Shown here: positions 58,160 through 64,000 of the stretch, piece by piece | How positions within the stretch are numbered: position 1 is the first letter of the stretch | Layout of the letters: each line of letters opens with the position of its first letter | Source: Granulosicoccus antarcticus IMCC3135 | Lineage (GTDB): Bacteria > Pseudomonadota > Gammaproteobacteria > Granulosicoccales > Granulosicoccaceae | Reading direction: 5' to 3' | Length of the DNA stretch: 64,000 nt | Assembly: GCF_002215215.1 (NCBI RefSeq) | Contig: NZ_CP018632.1 | Location: forward strand, 2,476,501-2,540,500 | Translations under genes and position numbers: made by a program | Notes under the pieces: generated by a model | Told to the model about the DNA's origin: nothing | What the model saw: only the letters and a program-made list of their open reading frames with translations | Database searches by the model: none

Positions 58160-59935
58160 ATGAATAATACAACTGCAGTGTACTCGGGCAAGCTCGAAAA
58201 TCCGTCGGCGAATAATAATCGAGGCCAGAAGGTCTGGCGATTGAGTCTGTCAGCACCGCAACTGATCGTACTGATTGTTTTATGGGTATGCCTGGTTGAT
58301 AACGTTGCCTTGTGGTCCGAGCTGTACAGTCGTCTTTCACCGATCGGTGCGAGTGCCATCGGTTATGGCCTCAGTCTGCTTGCACTAATGGTGATGCTGC
58401 TGGTCATACCGATGCTGCTGCTCGGGCAGCGCTACGTGCTCAAACCCATACTTGTTCTGTTACTGATTGTATCGGCCATGCTTGCCTACTTTACCCGCAA
58501 GCTGGGCGTTGTCTATGACATGGAAATGATCAGAAATATCACAGAGACAGTCAAGGACGGAAATACGCAGGAAGGTATGGAGCTTCTGTCGTTTTCCATG
58601 GTTCTGTTTCTGATTCCAACTGCGCTTGTTCCGGCGATGTTTGTTTTGTTCACGAAAGTAGACTACGGATCATTCTGGAGAGATAGCACAGGACGGATAG
58701 GGTGGGCGGCCGCGGTGGTTGTAGTGGCGGTGGTCATGGTGATGTTCAACTTCAAATATATAACTTATTTTTCTCGGGAGAATGCAGATCTGGAAGTGTA
58801 TCTGACGCCGTTTTTTCCGATCAAGACAACTTCGCAATTAATTCAGAGAAAGCAGGAAGCCAGTAAGTTCGTTTTTACAGAGCTTGGTGATGATGCCCTC
58901 AAGCCGGTGACCAGTGCCGCTCGCAAGGTAGGTATCATGGTGGTTGGCGAGACAGCACGCAGGGGCAATTTTTCACTCAATGGCTATCCGCGAGAAACCA
59001 ATCCCGAGCTCTCTCAACGCAACATCATCAACTTCGATAATGTGACCTCTTGCGGTACATCAACTGCCTTCTCGGTACCTTGCATGTTCTCGTTTCTGGG
59101 GCAGAGTGAGTACACGCCAGAGAAGGCTGCTCAGCAGTCCAACGTTCTGGATGTTCTGGAGAAGGCGGGTGTCAAGACGGTCTGGGTTGATAGCAATTCG
59201 AGTTGTAAAGGGGTCTGCAATAGAATCGAGAATACCAACTTACTGAAAAATGCCGATGTCAGTAATCCCCTGTTTGTCGATGGGGCCTGGCATGACGAGG
59301 TACTGCTGGAAAATGTGGATCAATACCTGGATTCAACTCAAGGGGATGTGCTACTTGTCTTGCATACCATGGGAAGTCATGGGCCAGCCTATTATCGACG
59401 GTATCCGGAATCCTTTGCACGCTTCACACCTTTTTGTCAGAGCAAGGCACCTCAGGATTGCAGCTCCGAAGAGATAGTCAATGCCTATGACAATACGATT
59501 CTCTATACCGACTACATACTGGCTTCACTGATAGATCGTCTTGATGCCAGAAATGACAGTAGTTTTTTGCTGTATGCCTCGGATCATGGAGAATCGCTTG
59601 GGGAGAATGGTATCTACCTGCATGGGCTTCCAAGGTTTATCGCACCCGCAGTACAGCAGGAAGTCCCCATGCTGGCATGGCTTTCACCTGAGCTGATGCG
59701 TGAGCGAAACTGGTCGATTCTGCCCAACGGGGTAACTCAGGTGCAGCTTCCCTTGACGCATGACAATATCAGTACAAGCTTGCTGGGTCTGTATGAGATC
59801 AGTAGTTCACTGTACAAGCCAGAACTGAACCTGTTCAACGATGATTTCATGGGACAAGATATGAATAAGGTTGCATCGGATAACTGGTCTGATAGTGAAA
59901 GGGCGCAATCGTACAGTCCCGTTGTCAGTCAATGA
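58160..59935 (+). CDS. eptA: EptA-like lipid A phosphoethanolamine transferase
   Basis: Moves phosphoethanolamine from phosphatidylethanolamine to lipid A in the inner membrane, which lowers the negative charge and raises resistance to cationic peptides. The 591-residue protein has five N-terminal helices, then a periplasmic sulfatase-type domain: Glu264 in VVGETAR, the nucleophile loop CGTSTAFSVPC (Thr300 or Thr302), HTMGSHGPAYY and ASDHGESLGENG. Several paired cysteines fit the disulfides of this family. Its stop overlaps the next gene (ATGA), and dgkA follows. Relatives could act on other acceptors. Confidence 0.9.
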   Translation: MNNTTAVYSGKLENPSANNNRGQKVWRLSLSAPQLIVLIVLWVCLVDNVALWSELYSRLSPIGASAIGYGLSLLALMVMLLVIPMLLLGQRYVLKPILVLLLIVSAMLAYFTRKLGVVYDMEMIRNITETVKDGNTQEGMELLSFSMVLFLIPTALVPAMFVLFTKVDYGSFWRDSTGRIGWAAAVVVVAVVMVMFNFKYITYFSRENADLEVYLTPFFPIKTTSQLIQRKQEASKFVFTELGDDALKPVTSAARKVGIMVVGETARRGNFSLNGYPRETNPELSQRNIINFDNVTSCGTSTAFSVPCMFSFLGQSEYTPEKAAQQSNVLDVLEKAGVKTVWVDSNSSCKGVCNRIENTNLLKNADVSNPLFVDGAWHDEVLLENVDQYLDSTQGDVLLVLHTMGSHGPAYYRRYPESFARFTPFCQSKAPQDCSSEEIVNAYDNTILYTDYILASLIDRLDARNDSSFLLYASDHGESLGENGIYLHGLPRFIAPAVQQEVPMLAWLSPELMRERNWSILPNGVTQVQLPLTHDNISTSLLGLYEISSSLYKPELNLFNDDFMGQDMNKVASDNWSDSERAQSYSPVVSQ

Positions 59936-60495
59936 CCCCTGGCTCCCTCAAGGAGTGTGCTGGAGAGGCTGTCCGACAGAGTTTGTCAAATACCTCAGTG
60001 AGATTGTTGAGATGGCAGCGATGGCGATTGCGGCTCACCAGTGAGCGTGGCTTGATGGGGTGGGCGGCATTGGAGGCCAGTGTTCCCATGTTGCCCGTCG
60101 AGCTTGTACTGGTACGCTTGACACAATCGCGGCCCGCGGCCGCCATATACCTTGCCATGCTGGCAACGGTGTTTTCAGGTATTGGTGCCATCTACGGTTA
60201 CGCTCTGGGCTTTCTTGCAGAGAGCTATCTGCCGTGGGACAAAATGTATACGACAGGTACATGGCTTGAGCGCTTGATACATGGCATTGATCACTGGGGG
60301 GAAGGGCTTGTGTTGTTGGCAGCCTTTGTACCTGTACCATTGGGTGTTTTTTCTTTAGGGGCGGGACTTCTGCATATAGGTCTGCTCCCGTTTATTTTCA
60401 CTGTCGTTCTGGGCCGGGCATTGCGCTTCTATCTGGTGACCTTGCTGACAGCTCATTTTATTTCCGGAAAACCGAATGTCAATTCAGAAAGTTGA
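59932..60495 (+). CDS. VTT/DedA-like (YqaA-type) membrane protein
   Basis: A 187-residue integral membrane protein with about four hydrophobic segments. It resembles small YqaA-type members of the SNARE-associated (VTT) family in the region AAFVPVPLGVFSLGAGLL and LGRALRFYLV, where the family has Pro-rich and basic membrane-embedded parts. Some VTT proteins act as undecaprenyl-phosphate or phospholipid transporters. The role here is uncertain. It begins in an ATGA overlap with eptA and ends 20 bases inside dgkA. Confidence 0.6.
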   Translation: MTPGSLKECAGEAVRQSLSNTSVRLLRWQRWRLRLTSERGLMGWAALEASVPMLPVELVLVRLTQSRPAAAIYLAMLATVFSGIGAIYGYALGFLAESYLPWDKMYTTGTWLERLIHGIDHWGEGLVLLAAFVPVPLGVFSLGAGLLHIGLLPFIFTVVLGRALRFYLVTLLTAHFISGKPNVNSES

Positions 60496-60865
60496 AAAGT
60501 GCGTGCCACCAAAACACTCGGGCCTGACCCGTATCATCAAGGCAGGGGGCTATTCGTTCAAAGGCATGTCATCTGCCTGGCACAGCGAGGCGGCATTCAG
60601 GCAGGAGTGCTTACTGGCATTGCTTCTCGTTCCCGCCTTCCTGTTAATGGACTTGAGTAGCATGGATCGTTTCATGCTGATCATGGCTACCGGCTTTGTG
60701 CTGGTTACCGAGTTGCTTAATAGTGCTCTTGAATCGGTTGTCGATCGAATTGGTGCTGAATATCACGAGCTTTCGGGCAAGGCCAAGGATATTGGATCGG
60801 CTGCTGTTTTCATCGCTCTGTTGGTCTGGGGTTATACCTGGTTAGAGGTGCTGTTTTTCTCATAG
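60476..60865 (+). CDS. dgkA: Diacylglycerol kinase
   Basis: Phosphorylates diacylglycerol to phosphatidic acid in the inner membrane. The 129-residue, three-helix protein has EAAFRQE, the catalytic region with Glu79, Asn82 and Glu86 (TELLNSALES) and LSGKAKDIGSAAV. It recycles diacylglycerol formed by EptA and by LtaS-like enzymes. Its overlap with the previous gene points to coupled expression. Confidence 0.95.
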   Translation: MSIQKVEKCVPPKHSGLTRIIKAGGYSFKGMSSAWHSEAAFRQECLLALLLVPAFLLMDLSSMDRFMLIMATGFVLVTELLNSALESVVDRIGAEYHELSGKAKDIGSAAVFIALLVWGYTWLEVLFFS

Positions 60866-60939
60866 ACCAGTCAAAGTAAGACAAGGTGGGAGTGCGATGG
60901 CATCATTGCACTGTGTTCCGTGTTGTACTGAAGCCTTGC

Positions 60940-61998
60940 ATGACTGTACTCAAGATAGCTGTTGTAGGAGCTGGGCTTATTGGTAAAGCCCATATACAGA
61001 CCATAGTCAACAGCTCTGAGTGTTGTCTTGCAGCCATCGTTGAGCCATCCGACTCGGTGGGTGAACTGGCGGCACAACACGGGGTTCCGCATTTTCTTTG
61101 CCTGCAGGATTTGCTGGATGCTGCGCACCCCGATGGGCTTATCCTTGCGACACCCAATCAGTTTCATGTCAGCCAGGCTGGCTTCTGCCTGAACGCCGGT
61201 ATACCTACGTTACTGGAAAAACCAGTGGCTATAAACTGTGAGGAAGGCTTGCAACTGGCGGCTCAGGTCAGGCGTACCGGCATACCTTTGCTGGTAGGGC
61301 ATCATCGCGCACATAGCGCAATTATGGCTCGAGCCTGCGCTATTGTTGCCAGCGGGCAGTTGGGACAGCTGGTCTCCATGATGGGAAGTGCGCAGTTCCC
61401 CAAGCCAGCCGACTACTTTCTGGAAGCACTCTGGCGTTCGCAGGCAGGCGGTGGGCCCATTCTCATCAACATGATTCATGAAGTTCATAATCTGCGGATG
61501 CTGATGGGCGAAATCACCCATGTGCAGGCGATGAGTTCCAGCGTCGTCCGAGGCATGCCGGTGGAGGAGACGGTTTCCATGAGCTTGCGCTTTGCCAGTG
61601 GTGCACTGGGTACATTCCTGCTCTCCGATGTTGCTGCCAGTAGCCACAGCTGGGAGCAGACATCAGGCGAGAATCCTGCCTACGCTCGCTATCCTGACAA
61701 TGATTGTTATTTCATTGCTGGCACTCGCGGTAGCTTGTCCATACCCACGATGAGAATCAGACGTTGTATTGAGGGGCAGAACGCATCATGGTGGGATCCG
61801 CTGGAGCAGGAGATAGTCACACTCGATAGCATCGATCCTCTGATGTCTCAGCTTGCTCATTTTCTCCAGGTGATACGCGGAAAGGTGAGTCCAGCGGTGA
61901 GTGTGGTTGATGGTCTCAACAATCTGCGAGTTGTGGAAGCAATTGCCCAGGCTGTACAGACAGGCGCGCTGGTAGAGTTGGAACAAACCCATGATTGA
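60940..61998 (+). CDS. Gfo/Idh/MocA-family oxidoreductase
   Basis: A 352-residue NAD(P)-dependent dehydrogenase. The Rossmann motif VVGAGLIGKAH is at the start, followed by the EKP motif (LLEKPVAIN) with the usual lysine, and the C-terminal alpha/beta domain with NMIHEVHNLRML containing the His. The ATG 60940 gives the usual N-terminus; an earlier GTG at 60886 would add 18 residues. It overlaps the HAD gene by 8 bases and precedes an ABC transporter, so it probably acts on a sugar, polyol or inositol-like compound. Confidence 0.88.
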   Translation: MTVLKIAVVGAGLIGKAHIQTIVNSSECCLAAIVEPSDSVGELAAQHGVPHFLCLQDLLDAAHPDGLILATPNQFHVSQAGFCLNAGIPTLLEKPVAINCEEGLQLAAQVRRTGIPLLVGHHRAHSAIMARACAIVASGQLGQLVSMMGSAQFPKPADYFLEALWRSQAGGGPILINMIHEVHNLRMLMGEITHVQAMSSSVVRGMPVEETVSMSLRFASGALGTFLLSDVAASSHSWEQTSGENPAYARYPDNDCYFIAGTRGSLSIPTMRIRRCIEGQNASWWDPLEQEIVTLDSIDPLMSQLAHFLQVIRGKVSPAVSVVDGLNNLRVVEAIAQAVQTGALVELEQTHD

Positions 61999-62695
61999 TA
62001 TTGCAATGAAAAATCCGACGGTTCCTGATGCTGCGCTTTTCGATATGGACGGGCTTCTGATTGACACAGAAAGATTGTCTCTGGAGAGCTTTGCGCAAAC
62101 CTGTACCGAATACTCACTGGGCGATCAAAGAGCTCTGTTTCTGTCTCTGGTCGGCAGTAATGAGGCATCTCTGATGTTGATTCTGCAGCGTGGTATTGGA
62201 GACAGGGTTGATGTCAAAGGTTTTCGAGGTCATTGGGCAGAGCGTTATCATGTGCTCATTACTGAGGGCGAGCTTCTGTTGAAGCCAGGTGTGCCTGAGT
62301 TGCTGGCATGGCTGGCCCTGAATCGCGTGAAACTGGCGGTGGCAACATCCAGTGCCACCTCGATTGCCACGATGAAGCTCACCCGGACGGGCATCATCCA
62401 TTGGTTTCAGGAGATTGTCGGTGGAGATACGGTTCGAAACAGTAAGCCTGATCCCGAAATTTTCCTCAATGCGGCGGCAGTCGTGGGGGCGGACAAGACT
62501 CGCACCATCGTATTCGAGGATTCAAGCAATGGCGTGAAGGCTGGCGTTGCTGCTGGCTTTGCGGTCTTTCAGGTGCCTGATCTGGTTGAACCGACAGCAG
62601 AGCTGTTGTTGTTGCAACATCGCGTCTGCAAAAGTCTGCACGAGGTTCTGGATATTCTGAAAAGTGGCGAATTTCAGTTCAGTGGTCAGGTTTAG
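61991..62695 (+). CDS. HAD-family sugar phosphatase or phosphomutase
   Basis: A 234-residue protein of the beta-phosphoglucomutase/GPH-like HAD branch. Motif I is FDMDGLLIDT with nucleophile Asp18, motif II is the Ser/Thr in ATSSAT, motif III is the Lys in SKPDPEIF and motif IV is FEDSSNG. It probably removes phosphate from a sugar or polyol phosphate. It is coupled to the oxidoreductase by an 8-base overlap. Confidence 0.88.
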   Translation: MIDIAMKNPTVPDAALFDMDGLLIDTERLSLESFAQTCTEYSLGDQRALFLSLVGSNEASLMLILQRGIGDRVDVKGFRGHWAERYHVLITEGELLLKPGVPELLAWLALNRVKLAVATSSATSIATMKLTRTGIIHWFQEIVGGDTVRNSKPDPEIFLNAAAVVGADKTRTIVFEDSSNGVKAGVAAGFAVFQVPDLVEPTAELLLLQHRVCKSLHEVLDILKSGEFQFSGQV

Positions 62696-63122
62696 ATCCG
62701 CTTGACTCGTGTCGTCCAGGCGAGCTGTCGAGGATTGATTCCGACCTATCCTGCAAAGAAGGGCGCATGAGTGAAGGTCACATCAGTTTGTGCAACATGA
62801 TGCCGATACCGTCATCTGATTCATCACTCTAGTGTTCGTTATTCAGCTGGCACGATGTTTCTGTCAATCCGTGCCGCGTCCTTGATACAGATGTGGTCAT
62901 TATGTATAAATGAGTAACAGGTATCATTCCATTGCAGTGATTATGTATTTACCTTCACAATTAAACCTAACTCGAACTGCGCGTATTTGTATGTGTTTTT
63001 TTAATAGTGCAAAAAAAACATAGAAACTAGTTACTTTTGTACTGTTCAAAGACTTGTGACGGACGTACATTGGTCCTGTTGCAAATACCGCAGCAATCTC
63101 ATGTAACTCCCGGAGGAGAACT
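62696..63122 (+). other. Gap with promoter and AU-rich leader of the ABC transporter
   Basis: 427 bases. It holds a strong promoter at 62882-62910 and then a leader of about 200 bases with an AT-only style hairpin (62994-63002 with 63012-63020). No small gene is convincing; a 120-codon minus-strand frame covers it but runs antisense into the transporter gene. Confidence 0.7.
62882..62910 (+). promoter_or_regulatory. Sigma-70 promoter for the ABC transporter
   Basis: TTGATA (62882-62887) and TATAAA (62905-62910) with the ideal 17-bp spacing. Transcription would start near 62917, about 205 bases before the first ATG. Confidence 0.8.
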
Positions 63123-64000
63123 ATGCGAATGCAGAAAAACGTCATCGCTTTGACCGTAGCCGCCATGGCAGCAAGCGTCTCGTTGGCAGCTAGCGCAGAA
63201 ACACTGACCATCGCTACCGTTAACAACGGTGACATGGTCCGCATGCAAAAATTGTCAGGCGAATTCACCAAAGCCAACCCGGACATCGATCTGGAATGGG
63301 TAACACTGGAAGAAAACGCACTGCGTCAGAAGGTCACGACTGATATCGCTACTAAAGGCGGACAGTTCGACATCATGACTATCGGTACATACGAAGTGCC
63401 TATCTGGGCCAAGCAAGGCTGGTTGCTGGAACTTGACGGATTGCCTGATGACTATGACACCGACGACATCCTGCCAGGTATTCGTGGTGGTCTGTCAATG
63501 GATGACAAGCTGTTTGCAGCACCATTTTACGGCGAATCTTCCATGGTCATGTACCGCAAGGACCTGATGGAAAAGGCCGGCATGGAAATGCCTGAAGATC
63601 CTACCTGGGAATTCATTGGCAAAGCAGCTCGAGCCATGACAGACAAGGATGCTGGAACCTACGGTGTCTGCCTGCGTGGTAAAGCTGGTTGGGGTGAGAA
63701 CATGGCGTTTCTGACTGCAACAGCCAACTCTTTCGGTGCACGCTGGTTCGATATGGACTGGAAAGCTCAATTTGATACTCAGCAGTGGGCTGACACACTC
63801 AACTTCTACGTTGATCTGATGAACGATGCAGGCCCTCCAGGTGCTTCTTCCAACGGCTTCAACGAAAACCTCACATTGTTCCAGAACGGCCAGTGCGGTA
63901 TGTGGATCGATGCCACGGTAGCGGCTTCTTTCGTTACTAATCCTGATGATTCCAAAGTCGCTGATCAGGTAGGATTTGCATTGGCACCGGACAACGGTCT
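63123..64000 (+). CDS. ABC transporter sugar/polyol-binding protein, 5' part
   Basis: A periplasmic binding protein, open at the window end (about 292 residues seen). The signal peptide has a basic start (MRMQK), a hydrophobic core and a likely cleavage after SAS-A or ASA before ETLTIATVN. The first mature part resembles SmoE-type mannitol/sorbitol-binding proteins, with NPDIDLEW, FDIMTIGTYE and APFYGESSMVMYRKD. A strong GGAGGAG lies 4 bases before ATG 63123, so high expression is expected. The neighbouring oxidoreductase and HAD genes support sugar or polyol use. Confidence 0.9.
   Translation, partial: MRMQKNVIALTVAAMAASVSLAASAETLTIATVNNGDMVRMQKLSGEFTKANPDIDLEWVTLEENALRQKVTTDIATKGGQFDIMTIGTYEVPIWAKQGWLLELDGLPDDYDTDDILPGIRGGLSMDDKLFAAPFYGESSMVMYRKDLMEKAGMEMPEDPTWEFIGKAARAMTDKDAGTYGVCLRGKAGWGENMAFLTATANSFGARWFDMDWKAQFDTQQWADTLNFYVDLMNDAGPPGASSNGFNENLTLFQNGQCGMWIDATVAASFVTNPDDSKVADQVGFALAPDNG

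Noticed and set aside
62924-63286. A 120-codon minus-strand frame across the ABC transporter leader
   Set aside because: It runs antisense into the signal peptide of the binding protein and covers its promoter-proximal leader; no supporting motif.

Overview
The window is chromosomal DNA from a gammaproteobacterium with moderate GC content. The gene order at both ends supports this: ftsH-folP-glmM-tpiA-secG-tRNA-Leu, a 14-gene nuo operon, and rimP-nusA-infB-rbfA-truB-rpsO-pnp. nuoC and nuoD are separate genes, unlike the fused nuoCD of enterics and pseudomonads. A marine, Granulosicoccus-like bacterium is my guess. It comes from general character and not from a database match.

Layout. 1-4417: 3' end of ftsH, then folP, glmM, tpiA, secG and tRNA-Leu(GAG). 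4627-19194: complex I, nuoA to nuoN, ended by a symmetrical terminator. 19270-26591: a loose set of single genes: exostosin-like glycosyltransferase, lipoprotein, initiator tRNA-fMet with its own promoter and terminator, hot-dog thioesterase, PhoD-like phosphatase, Bcr/CflA drug exporter and a receiver-only response regulator. 26979-32736: a large CHASE hybrid histidine kinase and phosphoglucomutase. 32857-41768: an Lrp/AsnC regulator divergent from a fused indolepyruvate:ferredoxin oxidoreductase, isovaleryl-CoA dehydrogenase and both methylcrotonyl-CoA carboxylase subunits (aromatic and leucine breakdown). 41918-51268: structured leader, then rimP-nusA-infB-rbfA-truB-rpsO-pnp. 51380-60865: tadA, then an envelope-modification region. 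60940-64000: Gfo/Idh oxidoreductase, HAD phosphatase and the start of a sugar or polyol ABC transporter.

The most interesting part is 51.8-60.9 kb. It holds an LtaS-like phosphoglycerol transferase, an OmpR-type response regulator and its probable histidine kinase arranged tail to tail, and a run of four genes: Omp85-type barrel, EptA-like phosphoethanolamine transferase, VTT/DedA-like membrane protein and DgkA diacylglycerol kinase. EptA and LtaS reactions release diacylglycerol, and DgkA recycles it. Two intergenic regions carry arrays of a CTTCAG-like hexamer repeated with an exact 11-bp period: six copies at 56372-56432 on the plus strand and four at 53880-53918 on the minus strand, the latter upstream of the LtaS-like gene. 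This looks like an operator system for the local response regulator, tying both lipid-headgroup transferases, the barrel protein and DgkA into one envelope-stress regulon.

The block between nuoN and rimP (about 19.2-41.9 kb) looks like an accessory insertion into an otherwise conserved housekeeping supercluster, with tRNA-fMet left inside it. I saw no insertion sequences, phage genes, CRISPR arrays or rRNA genes.
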